The translations under genes were made by a program, and so were the position numbers. DNA of 64,000 nucleotides from DATCJA01 sp963734635 (GTDB taxonomy: Bacteria > Acidobacteriota > Vicinamibacteria > Vicinamibacterales > UBA2999), in NCBI GenBank assembly GCA_963734635.1, contig CAVTIA010000014.1:992001-1056000 (forward strand), in the 5' to 3' direction. Shown here piece by piece: positions 17,161 through 27,065 of the stretch (positions are counted from its first letter, which is position 1; each line of letters begins with the position of its first letter). A model generated the notes under the pieces. That model saw only the letters and a program-made list of their open reading frames with translations, ran no database searches and was not told where the DNA came from.

Positions 17161-19444
17161 ATGACCATGAGCGTTGACGCGGCCTCGGTTCACCGGCGTT
17201 CGCCATCGGAGGCGAAAATCGCGCTCTTCAGGTCGCTGTTCCGCGGTCGCGAGGACGTCTATCCGCGCCGGTTCGAGAGTCGGAGAACCGGCAAGTCCGG
17301 CTATGCGCCGGAGTGTGCGAACGAGTGGGTCCGAGGCATCTGCGAGAAGCCGCGAATCAGGTGCGCCGAACGTCGCGGCCGCGTCCTCGGCGTTCGTCTC
17401 CCACCACAAGAGGACGGGGAAGATCAGCCGTGGACGACACTACCTTCTCGCAGTCGGAAGGAGCCGGAAATTCTCGCGGACTTGCCTCAAAGTCTCGAAC
17501 TCGTCCTCGGCAATCAGATCTACATCGCCAAGGAGGGTTTGCACCCAGGCCTCAGAAACCACCTGCTGCGGCTCGCCGCCTTTCAGAATCCCGAGTTCTA
17601 TAAGGCTCAAGCGATGCGGGTGTCGACGTACGGAAAGCCACGCATCATCGCCTGCGCCGAAGATCATCTGCGGCACATCGGGTTGCCACGGGGATGCCTT
17701 GAAGACGTTTGCCAGGCGTTGAGCGACGCTGGTGTGTGCCCAGTCATCCGCGATGAGCGTTACGGAGGCCGGCCACTCGCCGTGACGTTCCACGGCAGCC
17801 TGCGCCCTGAACAGCAGGCTGCCGCCGAGGCCATGCTTGGGCATGACATCGGCGTGCTCGCGGCCACCACTGCGTTTGGCAAGACCGTGGTCGCCGCGTG
17901 GCTTGTCGCCCAGCGCGGGGTGAACACGCTGGTCCTGGTCCACCGGCGGCAATTGCTCGATCAGTGGGTCGAGCGGCTCTCGACCTTCCTCGGCCTGCCG
18001 ACCAAGGCAATCGGCCGCATCGGTGGCGGGCGCTCACGAGCGACCGGACTCATTGACGTGGCGATCATTCAGAGTCTCGTCAAGAAGGGGGTCGTCGACG
18101 ACCGCGTCGCCGACTACGGCCACGTCATCGTGGACGAGTGCCACCACCTCTCCGCACACAGTTTCGAGGCCGTGGCGCGGCAGGTGAAGGCCCGGTTCAT
18201 CGTCGGCTTGTCGGCAACCGTCGCCCGAAAGGACGGTCACCATCCGATTATCGTCATGCAGTGTGGGCCCATCCGTTACCGAGTCAACGCGCGGGCTCAG
18301 GCTGCTGCACGCCCTTTCGAGCACTTTGTTCTCGTCCAACCGACGGCCTTCCAGTCGGCTCGGCCGCCGGATTGCGACAAGCGGGTGGAGTTCCAGGCTC
18401 TCTACCAGGAACTGGTCGATGACGAGACGCGCAATCGTCGAATCGCGGACGACGTGATCGAGTCCGTGAAGCATGGCCGATCGCCGCTGGTCTTGACGGA
18501 GCGTAATAATCACCTCGATCGACTTGAACAGTTGCTGGCTTCCGAGGTTCCTCACCTGGTTGTGTTACGAGCGGGTATAGGGAAGAAGCAGCGGAAAGCC
18601 GTTGGCGATCGGCTCGCGGCCATTCCAGCCGGCGAAGGGCGTGTCATCCTTGCGACGGGCAAGCACGTAGGGGAAGGTTTTGACGACCAGCGTCTGGACA
18701 CGTTGTTTCTGACGTTGCCGGTATCGTGGCGGGGGACGGTGGCGCAGTACGCCGGCCGGTTGCATCGGTTGTACGACGGCAAGCGCGAGGTTCGCATCTA
18801 CGACTACGCCGACGTCAACGTGCCCATGCTCGGACGCATGTTCGACCGGCGTTGCCGTGGCTATGAAGCCATTGGGTACACTGTCCTGACTTCCCGCCAG
18901 TGCGATTCCAGGTTGGCCCGCGGACGTAATCCTGCCCTCCGATCCAGTGTGGAAGCGGGACTATTCAGGGAGCGTCCGCCGACTGGTACGGGACGGCGTG
19001 GACGCTTCGCTGGCCAACCTGTTCGTGTGTGCGGCGCGGCCCGTTTCGCCGGAAGCCGACGGGCTCGCCCGAGCGCGCAGTGCCACGGAGGCGTTCCTGT
19101 ATCGGCGTTTGGAGACTTTGCCGGAGACCAGGAGTCGTTTTCAGCTCAACGCCGCATTGCCAATCGCATTCGACGGTTTCGGAACCTTGGAGGTGGATCT
19201 GTTGTGGGCTGGCGCCCGACTGGCCATCGCGTTGGACGGCGAACAACACCTGTCGGATCCGGTCGCATACCGACGCGATCGTCGCAAGGACCAGTTGCTG
19301 CAGGAGAACGGCTACTTCGTCTTGCGCTTCCTTGCTGAAGATGTCGGCAAGAATCTGGACGCCGTCCTCGATGCGATCCTGCGCGCCATGAGTCGTCGAG
19401 GCGGTTCGCCTTCAGTGCCCATCGTTATCACTCGAGGTTCGTGA
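17161..19444 (+). CDS. TOTE-type helicase-nuclease with deleted primase core, one frameshift
   Basis: Residues about 10-60 (EAKIALFRSLFRGREDVYPR, GYAPECANEWVRGICEKPRI) match the start of the archaeo-eukaryotic primase domain of TOTE conflict-system proteins. The catalytic core is absent: RCAE is joined straight to the post-primase linker GRVLGVRLPP. The helicase is complete, with an AFGKT Walker A, DECHH box, GLSAT motif III and QYAGRLHR motif VI. After a one-base insertion near 18888 the frame continues with ILPSDPVWKRDYSGSVRRL. It ends in a PD-(D/E)XK-like nuclease (LEVDLLWAGARLAIALDGEQ) that runs to LRAMSRR. Relatives are roughly 300 residues longer. The helicase and nuclease might still act, but primase activity is lost. 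Confidence 0.82.
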
Positions 19445-19454
19445 CACGCCTGAA

Positions 19455-20045
19455 ATGGCCACATACACACGACCCAGTGTGGTCGTCCTTGCTGGTCCGA
19501 ACGGTGCTGGGAAGTCGACCGTCGCGCCTGCGTTGTTGCAGGGTGCACTGGGTATCGACGAGTTCGTCAACGCCGACGTCATCGCCCGTGGGCTGTCCGC
19601 GTTCGATCCCGAGAGCGCGGCGATCGCTGCGGGTCGTGTCATGCTTGCCCGCTTGCGCGACCTCGCGGAGCAGCGCGTCAGCTTCGCGTTCGAGACAACG
19701 CTCGCGAGCCGATCATTTGCACTGTGGCTGCGCAGGTTGAGAGTGTCAGGATACGACGTCCACATCCTCTTCTTGTGGCTGTCTTCTGCAGACCTGGCAA
19801 TCGCCCGTGTGGCTGACCGAGTGGCCATGGGTGGGCATCATGTCCCGGACGAAATTGTTCGGCGTCGATACTTCGCCGGGATTCGCAACTTCTTTCGCCT
19901 GTACCAGCCGCTGTCGACAACATGGGCGATGTACAACAACTCTGGCCCTCGACCTGTCCATGTCGCAGAAGGCTTGGCGTCCGAGACGATAGGGGTCTAC
20001 GATGGAGAAGTCTGGGAAGCCGTCAAGCGCCAGGGAAGTACATGA
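19455..20045 (+). CDS. zeta-toxin-like kinase
   Basis: This 196-residue P-loop protein has VVLAGPNGAGKST (Walker A) at residues 9-21, NADVIARGLS and FAFETTLASRSF, the combination seen in zeta-toxin/UDP-GlcNAc-kinase-like families. RVADRVAMGGHHVPDEIVRRRY supplies the basic lid. Family members phosphorylate UDP-sugars or other small molecules and can arrest growth. It begins 10 bases after the TOTE-type gene and overlaps the next small gene by 4 bases, so it may be regulated together with both. It appears intact. Confidence 0.85.
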   Translation: MATYTRPSVVVLAGPNGAGKSTVAPALLQGALGIDEFVNADVIARGLSAFDPESAAIAAGRVMLARLRDLAEQRVSFAFETTLASRSFALWLRRLRVSGYDVHILFLWLSSADLAIARVADRVAMGGHHVPDEIVRRRYFAGIRNFFRLYQPLSTTWAMYNNSGPRPVHVAEGLASETIGVYDGEVWEAVKRQGST

Positions 20046-20224
20046 AGACTCAAGCACGCAAGGACATCACTCGTGTCATGCGGGAGGACAGGCAGGCTAT
20101 CGATGGCGCCCTCGCGAAGGGGGCTCGAGACGCAATAGTTCGTCACAAGAAGGATGACATGCCCGTCGTAATCGAGCGCCACGGGAGGATCGAGTGGGTG
20201 AAGCCACAGGAACTCGGCTACTGA
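20042..20224 (+). CDS. small partner of the zeta-like kinase (putative antitoxin)
   Basis: This 60-residue protein (MKTQARKDITRVMREDRQAI, ending IERHGRIEWVKPQEL) overlaps the kinase gene by ATGA, so the two are translationally coupled. Its C-terminal half has the short beta pattern MPVVIERHGRIEWV often seen in small proteins encoded after zeta-like kinases. It is not an epsilon antitoxin by sequence. The toxin-first order is the reverse of classical epsilon-zeta modules. The antitoxin role is an inference from position. Confidence 0.65.
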   Translation: MKTQARKDITRVMREDRQAIDGALAKGARDAIVRHKKDDMPVVIERHGRIEWVKPQELGY

Positions 20225-20297
20225 TCCCGCGTGTTCAAGACCTATTTGCATCAGGGTGCCTGAGCGGACTTGCGGATCCTGACCCCGACCGTTCATT

Positions 20298-20423
20298 CAC
20301 CGTTCCTGGATCGTTCCAACTCGGACGGTTTTGAGTGATTCTGGAGCTTTGAGCGTTTCGGAAACGCCGTAAGTTGTTGATGGGATCGATTTCGCGAGGT
20401 TCGAATCCCCACCCTCTCCGCCA
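20298..20423. repeat. repeat A, copy 4, ending in an att copy
   Basis: CACCGTTCCTGGATCGTTCC starts a full-length repeat A copy that ends in CGAATCCCCACCCTCTCC plus GCCA. This is the tRNA-Ser 3' end with one extra C. The minus-strand reading gives LKAPESLKTVRVGTIQER then a stop. From 20424 to the next start at 20716 nothing else is recognisable. Confidence 0.8.
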
Positions 20424-20715
20424 GATATTGCGTCTTTTTGGCCATAATGTGGCCGATATTGTCGTAAGACCACCATTTAACCCACCATTCTGATGGCGAT
20501 GGGGCCACGCCGCCCCGGGCCGTTATCGAGCGACTTTCGACCGCAATTCAGCAGATCAGATCGGGGCCGTGGCGGCGACCACAGCGTTCGGGCCGGGCGT
20601 GGTGGTCGGTTGGCCGATGAAAGATGTGCATTCTGCGATAGCGGCCTGACGATCCGCTGACCCACCATCCTGACCGGTGAGACCGTCCGTCTTGCCGCCA
20701 GTCCTGCCGGCGCGA

Positions 20716-21378
20716 ATGTCTGTGGGAACTCTGGAAGAATGGACGCCTGACCCTGTTCCGCGCACCTACGTTAGCCCTGATCATGAAACGCAAGAAACTC
20801 GAGCACCTGACGCCCTGACCACCCTGCTTGCGATGCCGCTCGAAGACCGAATTGTTGCCATCGCAAAAGACCTGCAGTCTGGGACGGACACGTTCAGGGG
20901 CATCGGGGCATTCGAGTTGGCCGACGCCCTCGGCGTCCCGCAACCCGAGTCGCCCTGTAGCGGCGAGTGGTTCTTCACGTCCTACGCTGAGCGAAAGACG
21001 GTCGAGGAATATGCGCAAGGAGAAGCGGATGCGCCCGAGATTCTGGGATTGCTGGAGCAGCACGTCGGTAGCAGGCGGTTCAAGTCGCTGGAGACGGCGT
21101 TTGCCAGGCTCGAGGATGCAGTCGAACTGTCGTTCGACTTCCTCACTGCCAAGGAACGAAAGGTTGTCGAGGAAACGATTGCCCAGAGGCAACTTGAGGC
21201 GAATCAGTCCAACGGCATGAACTGCGTGGCTTCCTACTGCGTCGAACGGCGGAGCATCGAGCTGCGGTTTGAGGCGGTCATTGAGGATGATGGAAGTTGC
21301 ATCGACCTGAAGACGCCCTATGACGAACGCGACGGCAAGTTTCTGGACCTCACAAACTGCGTGACTGACCACTGGTAA
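20716..21378 (+). CDS. hypothetical protein next to the drmD fragment
   Basis: 220 residues from ATG (MSVGTLEEWTPDP). The protein is acidic, with helical segments (LTTLLAMPLEDRIVAIAKDL, PEILGLLEQHVGSRRFKSLE, FDFLTAKERKVVEETI) and a beta-rich C-terminal part (SIELRFEAVIEDDGS), and ends CVTDHW. No signal peptide or catalytic motif is visible and I do not recognise the family. It runs head-on into the truncated drmD copy on the other strand, separated by about 14 bases. Its 3' end therefore marks the point where drmD was cut. Confidence 0.5.
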   Translation: MSVGTLEEWTPDPVPRTYVSPDHETQETRAPDALTTLLAMPLEDRIVAIAKDLQSGTDTFRGIGAFELADALGVPQPESPCSGEWFFTSYAERKTVEEYAQGEADAPEILGLLEQHVGSRRFKSLETAFARLEDAVELSFDFLTAKERKVVEETIAQRQLEANQSNGMNCVASYCVERRSIELRFEAVIEDDGSCIDLKTPYDERDGKFLDLTNCVTDHW

Positions 21379-21392
21379 GTGCCCTGTCGGAT

Positions 21393-21840
21393 TGCCCAGC
21401 CCCACGTCGTCGGCGATGAGCAGGTTGACGCGCGGCATTTGGAGCGCCCGGACGACGGGGTCGAGCTGGTAGTCCTCAATCGAGATGCCGCTCCGGAACG
21501 GTGCCGGCAGCGCCCGGGCGTCCGCCGATGCGATGGCCCCCCACCGGACCGCGTCGAGGAACGCAGCCAGTCGGCCAGGGTCGTCGAAACCATCCGAGGG
21601 CTGCGGCAGCGTTGCCTTCGGCAGCACCAGGGTCCCCGGCTCGACTTCCCAAAACACCGTCAGTTCGTCGCCGTAGGCATCGTCTTCAACCGACGACAAC
21701 TCAACAAGATGCGAGGGATTGGCCGCTGGCGCCTCCAGCCGCGAGGAGGCGACGACGTTAGTGACCATCCAGTGGCGGTCCCGGACGCGAACGAGCTCGC
21801 CGACTTCTGGGGCGGCCAGGGTTGGGGAAGCGGTGGCCAT
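21393..21840 (-). pseudogene. drmD: DISARM drmD helicase fragment (N-terminal 149 residues)
   Basis: Begins MATASPTLAAPEVGELVRVR and reads through LSSVEDDAYGDELTVFWEVE, LAAFLDAVRWGAIASADARA and FRSGISIEDYQLDPVVRALQ. It then enters the P-loop region NLLIADDVGLG, where the intact SNF2-family helicase would continue KTIEAG. The match stops at that point, so the ATPase lysine and everything beyond are lost. DrmD is the large helicase of class 2 DISARM anti-phage systems; no drmA, drmB, drmC or methyltransferase gene is seen nearby. This is a relic of a defence locus destroyed by island rearrangement. Confidence 0.75.
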
Positions 21841-23923
21841 CGTGAGTGAGCGTTCAGTTTAACTGGAGGCTAGGCGCGGCGGCTCGCCGGGAGGACAGTG
21901 CGACGGCGCGAAGAGTAGAGAATGGTCCCGATGCCGTGCGCCCCTTTAAGCCTCGCGACAGCGGCATGCGCGCATAGCCGTCTTCAGGGAGTTGCGTGTG
22001 TATGAATGTTTCTAAACCGAGTCGGCTCATCGCCGAGCGGTGGGGATCGATTGTGCTGTTGGCAGTGATCGGCGCCGCTACATTCCAGGCGCTCCTTCCT
22101 GTCGGATGGCACTACGCCAAGGTGGTTCCAGAGCCCACTCGTTGGTTCGCCGGCTGGTTCGTGTACCTCGCGACGTTTTCCCTGCTTCTCGCAATCGCGT
22201 ACGTGATTGCGGAGCCCGTCAGGTTCCGAACGCGACACGCGCGACACGTGCTTCGGTACCCACCGCTGTGGTTCTCGATGATGCTTTCAGTGGCGCTCGC
22301 GGCCGTAGTCGAGATCGTCTTTAGCCCTCGGTCGACGTCGGTGGTGCCAGAATGGCGGGCACTCGACGTCCTCGGGCCTTTGGCCGCCGCGGGGATTGTC
22401 GCAACGGCTTTGCGCCAACGCCCATGGAAGTGGAATCAACACCCACAGCTCGCCGCCGAGCCGCAGGCGGCGGTTACGTGGGAGACCCTCCAAGAGTGGC
22501 TCTCCAGAGAAGATCCGATCACCGTTGGCGGCGACCTACTCGGTCATGCGCCAATCGCAGAACGGATCTACCGAGCGCTCGCCCGCCCGGAAAATCAGGC
22601 GATCGCCCTGATAGGTCCAGTAGGCAGCGGCAAGTCGAGTGTCCTCAACATCGTGAAGGCGAAGCTCAATGGTCCGTCAGCTCCGTTCACGATCGTGGCC
22701 GAGTTCAATTGCTGGGCGATGCCACGTCCCGAGGAAGCTCCGAGAATGGCTCTCGAGCATGTCATCGATGCTCTCGACCAAGTTGTTGACGCTCAGGCCG
22801 TGCGAAGGCTACCTGTCTCGCAACCAGCGTATCCTCGCGGCCGAGCCGACTGGACGGCTAAGCAGATTGCTTGGCGTTGACGACGCTGCCGACGTCCTCG
22901 ATCAACTCCGCCGGTTGACACCACTGTTGAAGGTTATTGACGCTCGACTCGTGCTCATCATCGAAGACGCAGAGCGGGCAGGGCGGGGGTTCGAGACCCG
23001 CCATCTTGAACGCCTCCTGTGGACATTGCGGAAAGTGGACCGAGTGTCCTTCGTCCTTTCGTTCGACACCGGCGGGGTTGGATTTGACTACGGAAAGCTG
23101 TGCGACACGATCGAGCGGATTCCGCTTTTGACAGTTGATCGCGTCGAAGAATTGCTGGCGCCTGCCTATCCAGCCTGGCGCAAGGTTGGTGACGACTTCA
23201 TCGAGCCAATCTACGGCGAACGCCGAAAGGATCGGCTCGGGCTCGAGAACGTCACCGAGCCGATGATGCGATACATGCGACGGACACAGGGCGACACTGT
23301 GTCAGACGCGATCGTCGCGCTCTTGGCAACTCCTCGAAACGTGAAGCATTTCATTCGCGATGTCGACCGTGCTTGGCGGAATCTGCGGGGCGAGGTGGAG
23401 TTAAACGATCTGATAGCCCTTACGGCATTGCGCCACGGGGCTCCGACAGCTTTCGACTTCATCGTCGAGAACGCCGAGGCGGCTAGATCGGAACGCAAAG
23501 AAAAAGACACGTTCGCGGGAGACGCGGTGAAGACCGTCAAGACGAGATGGGAGGCCTTGAGGCAGTCCCTGTCAGAACCCACAATGGTCCAGAATCTCGT
23601 CGATGTTCTCGACCTCCCTCAACTGAGTTCGGATTCAACTATCTCGTCGCAGTCTTCGCCCCAGGGAATCCATAACGGCGAACCAGTCGATTACCTGGGC
23701 AGGATTCTCGCCGGCCAGCTGCTGCCGGGCGAAAACGCAGACCAAAAGGTACTTCGTGACATTGAAGCATGGAAGCGCGATCGCTCTGGTCCGATGCTTG
23801 AGAGGTTGAAGTCCGCAACTGAACGGTCCGATCAATACGTTCGCGTCTGGGAGCACTACGCTGAACGGCTGTCCTGGGAGGAGCTGATAGAGGTCGCCGG
23901 ACTGCTCATTGACGAAATCCTAA

Positions 23924-25341
23924 TTCGACTTTGTCAGATCCGTAGTTGAAGCTCGTGTTTCGCCTGTTCCATCCAATGCATGTACCGCGGTTTGGCGGCA
24001 AACAGCAGCGCGGTGAAGATTTCCTGCACGATGGCGCGCACGGCTGGAAACGTCAAGCGGGTGGCCCCACGGCGCATCCGCTCGCGCTGGATGTAGGCGT
24101 GGGCGACCGCCGTGAGGACGACGTGGTGCTGCCATCCGGGGTACGTCCGTCCTTCGAAGTGATCGAGTCCAAGCTCGGACTTGAGTTCCTGATACTGCTG
24201 TTCGATCGCCCACCGTTGATGCGCCAATTCGACGAGGCGGCGCAGGCCGGTGCCGGGCGGGAGGTGGACCAAGTAGTACTTGAGGTCGCCATCGGGTTCC
24301 CGTTCGCACAAGAGCCAGACGTCGGGCGCCAGCCGGCCGACGCGCCAGCCCATGGCGGGGGTGATGCGCAGCGCCGCGAACTGAGCGCGCCGCGAGGGTT
24401 GCGTGCCGTTGCGCCAGCGGATCCAGCGCCACGCGGATCGCGGCAGCCCGCGGGCGAGATCGCGGACGGCCATTGGGCGATCGGGCTCGGCCACCCGAGG
24501 GGCGGTGCGAGGACGTCCCCGGCCCGCCCGCGCGATCGGCGCGACCAGGCGGGGTCGGCGGACGAACACGGTCAGGGTCGACGAAATCCCCAGCGCATAC
24601 GGCAGGCGAAGACGATGCAGGGCCGCCCGCAACAGGGTCACATCGCCGAATTCCGCATCGCCGAGCACGGCGGTGATCGTGAAGCCGGCCGCGCGCACCT
24701 GGCGCAGCAGGCTCAAGGCATGGCGCCATTTCTCCTGAAACCGGACCCCGGCCGGAATCCGCGCCCGCTGGCGTTGCTCGGGCGTCAGCCACGTGTCGGG
24801 CAGGTACAGCGTCGCGCCGAGGAACCAGGCACGCACGCCCGTCCAGAGCGCGACCGTGGTCGCGACTTGGCAATTGGCGATCTTGCCCAGGGCGCCACAG
24901 TACTGACGGCCCACGCCGACCGAGTGCGGTCCCTGTTTCGGAAAGCTGGTGCCATCGAGGATCAGGATGCCGCGGCGTTCGGGCACGATCGCGCGCAGAC
25001 GCCGCCAGACGCGTTCCGCGTCCCACGGCGCGTGAGTAATGAAATGCTGAAAGGCTTGATACGCGACCGGCTCGGTGACCCGCGCCAGCATCGCCTGCAT
25101 CGACTTGCGCTCGCTGTCGCTGAAGACCCCTTGCACGTAGGTCCGCAACGACAGCAACTGCGCGCGATGACCAAAGCAGCGTTTGAACTGCTCCAGCCAT
25201 CGGACGAGTCGCTGAATGCGCGCCGTGGCCGTATGGTCGACCACCGCGCCGCACGATACCAAACGATGCGAACAAGTACAATGTCCTCAATTCAGATCAC
25301 ACGCGAAACACTAACGAACCGGTCGATCTGACAAAGTCGAA
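23924..25341 (-). mobile_element. complete IS701-like insertion sequence
   Basis: 1418 bp bounded by perfect 17-bp inverted repeats, TTCGACTTTGTCAGATC at the left and its complement at the right. They are flanked by a 4-bp target duplication CTAA at 23920-23923 and 25342-25345. It contains one transposase gene on the minus strand. The perfect ends, intact target duplication and open transposase suggest a recent insertion. It disrupts the KAP NTPase gene. Confidence 0.95.
23934..25262 (-). CDS. IS701-family transposase
   Basis: 442 residues with the IS4/IS701 DDE layout: first Asp in ILILDGTSFPKQGPHSVGV, second in ITAVLGDAEFGDV, and Glu in the YREL-type helix QRWAIEQQYQELKSELGLDH. It catalyses cut-and-paste movement of the surrounding element. 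No ATG fits the N-terminus; TTG at 25262 is the best start, with a normal-looking N-terminal domain (RIQRLVRWLEQFKRCFGHRAQ). The reading frame is uninterrupted. Confidence 0.9.
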   Translation of the reverse strand: MVSCGAVVDHTATARIQRLVRWLEQFKRCFGHRAQLLSLRTYVQGVFSDSERKSMQAMLARVTEPVAYQAFQHFITHAPWDAERVWRRLRAIVPERRGILILDGTSFPKQGPHSVGVGRQYCGALGKIANCQVATTVALWTGVRAWFLGATLYLPDTWLTPEQRQRARIPAGVRFQEKWRHALSLLRQVRAAGFTITAVLGDAEFGDVTLLRAALHRLRLPYALGISSTLTVFVRRPRLVAPIARAGRGRPRTAPRVAEPDRPMAVRDLARGLPRSAWRWIRWRNGTQPSRRAQFAALRITPAMGWRVGRLAPDVWLLCEREPDGDLKYYLVHLPPGTGLRRLVELAHQRWAIEQQYQELKSELGLDHFEGRTYPGWQHHVVLTAVAHAYIQRERMRRGATRLTFPAVRAIVQEIFTALLFAAKPRYMHWMEQAKHELQLRI

Positions 25342-26028
25342 CTAAGAACCGAAGGCGCAAATGCCTCGATGACACATCCCGCGATGTTAGCCGCCTGGCG
25401 TCGCGCGAACCGGCGGCATGAAAGGGATACCAAGACCGACTGGCTGATTGGGAAAATCGAATCGGTGTTGCCGATTAGCCTTGGATTTGCAACTGACTTG
25501 TTTCAGTACCGGGCGTCGGTCCCCCACGGAATCGTCGGACAGGCTGAACGCGCGAGGGTCAGAGCGGCGCTGGTTGCCAGAGCACAGGCATCGTTCGGCT
25601 CGGCCGACCAGCTGCTCCGCGCATTGGGTCCAGCCCACGATTACCCGCTCACAAGATTGATCTATCCGCCGCCGACGGACGAACCGCCAGACACATTTGC
25701 TCTGGAGAGCTTGGGCTGGCTTGTCGATCTGATTTTCGAGACCGCCCGGCAAGACTCTGAGCGCATTTTGCCTGATGTGGCGATCTTCGTTGGCGATACG
25801 ACGCACGGCTTCCGGTCAGGCCAATTTGAGGAACGGTACAAGCTCAAGCGCGATTGGGTAACGAGGATCTTTGGTACGAGAACTGAGGAGATCCTGCGAC
25901 TTCTGGCCGGCTATGCAGGCAAGCATCAATACGCCTTAGAGGCTAGGCGCGAAGCGCAGACTTGGTTGAAGGAGGTCGCCGATGGGATGCCTCCGTTGCC
26001 GCAACCGCATGGGTCGAACGATGACTAA

Positions 26029-27065
26029 GAGGTCCTTCACGCGCTAAACGCGAAGGGCCGCGCCGCAATTGACCGAGGTTGATAGACCTGACGTTTAGGA
26101 CGCGATGCCCGCGGCTTGGTGTGACGAATGCCGTCCTCGCGGCGGCTCTCCGCCTCGGAGGCTGACGACCGACCTATTTGTTCATCATCACCGAATCCGA
26201 AGCAGCGCCTCGCGCCGTTCACCGAGGTAGACGCGTGCCGCTTTGAGTAGTTCGCGGTAATAGGCTCGGCATGCCGCCGCGGCCATATCGCGTTCTACGC
26301 CACGCGGGCTTCGGCGTGTGGGTTCGGCCGTAATCCGTCACGGCTTCCAGCGGTGAATCGACGGCTCGCAGCGGGCCCGTGTTCGTGTCGAGATGGATCG
26401 ACTCGTGCGGTAGTTACCACGGCCGGACGCTCGCCTTTGTCTCAGGGATCGAACACCGGTCCAGGGACCAGGACCTGCGCTGGGCCGTCGAAGCCGCAAG
26501 TCTCAGCTGAAATTCGGGATAGTCCGGAGCGCTCGATAACGAGAGTGCGCGGGTGGCACGGCGGCGCGGCGCCCATCCAGCAAACTCCTTCAGGCCCATC
26601 GCACGACGTCAAACGCGATCGGCGACCTCGAGCCTATAGCCGCACAGCAACACCAGGTCCTCCAATCCTCGCAGTTCCTCGCCATCCGTGACGTCGAGAG
26701 TGATCCGCCATTCGTCGGCCACCTCCCGGACCTTCACTGAGAGCTCTCCGTCGTGGCCGAAGACGGGCGCGGACCCGGTGCGGTTCCGCCCGACTTGAGG
26801 GTCGCGGAGCCCAGCGTACGTCCGCTCGGCCGCTCGAGGAACGCGAGACCGATCTTCTCCACGTCGGCGAGCTCCGCCGGCGACGACAAGACGGATTGTT
26901 GGGATTCGTCTTGACGAACGCACCCCCCATACAAAATGATTCCCCGACGAACGGTAGAGGTACAGGCCGTCCTGCCACTCCTAGGGCGCCGAAGCGAGGG
27001 TCCATGACGTCGGGCTGCTGGACAAGACTCCGAGCCTTTGGCTGGCCACATGTGCCAGCCAGAGC
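26029..27065. other. 1-kb region without a recognisable gene
   Basis: No intact gene is seen. On the minus strand, 26609 to about 26750 reads ELSVKVREVADEWRITLDVT and then a helix ending LLCGYRLEVADRV. In another frame about 26780-26890 reads AELADVEKIGLAFLERPSG. Together these look like pieces of a decayed protein that I cannot name. The region lies between the split KAP gene and the decayed sulfotransferase. Confidence 0.3.

Larger units (their letters stand above)
21996..26028 (+). pseudogene. KAP-family P-loop NTPase split by an IS701-like element
   Basis: Two exons-like parts (to 23923 and from 25346) rejoin in frame when the IS and one target copy are removed. Residues then read DEIL-RTEGANAS-MTHPAM across the site, giving about 869 residues. 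Four N-terminal membrane helices precede Walker A (ALIGPVGSGKSS) and Walker B (LVLIIEDAER), with the wide spacing typical of KAP NTPases. A further one-base shift lies near 22815 (VVDAQAVR to QRILAAEPTG). KAP NTPases are often linked to membrane-based defence or exclusion. With the IS present only a protein lacking the last third could be made. Either GTG 21996 or ATG 22002 is the start. Confidence 0.85.

Noticed and set aside
20548..21392. Continuation of the minus-strand drmD frame beyond 21392
   Set aside because: After GLG the residues are not helicase-like and are antisense to the 20716-21378 gene; only 21393-21840 is drmD.
26609..26923. Minus-strand protein with ELSVKVREVADEWRITLDVT
   Set aside because: Looks natural over about 45 residues but has no start, no family match, and its other half lies in a different frame; kept only as a note in the region entry.
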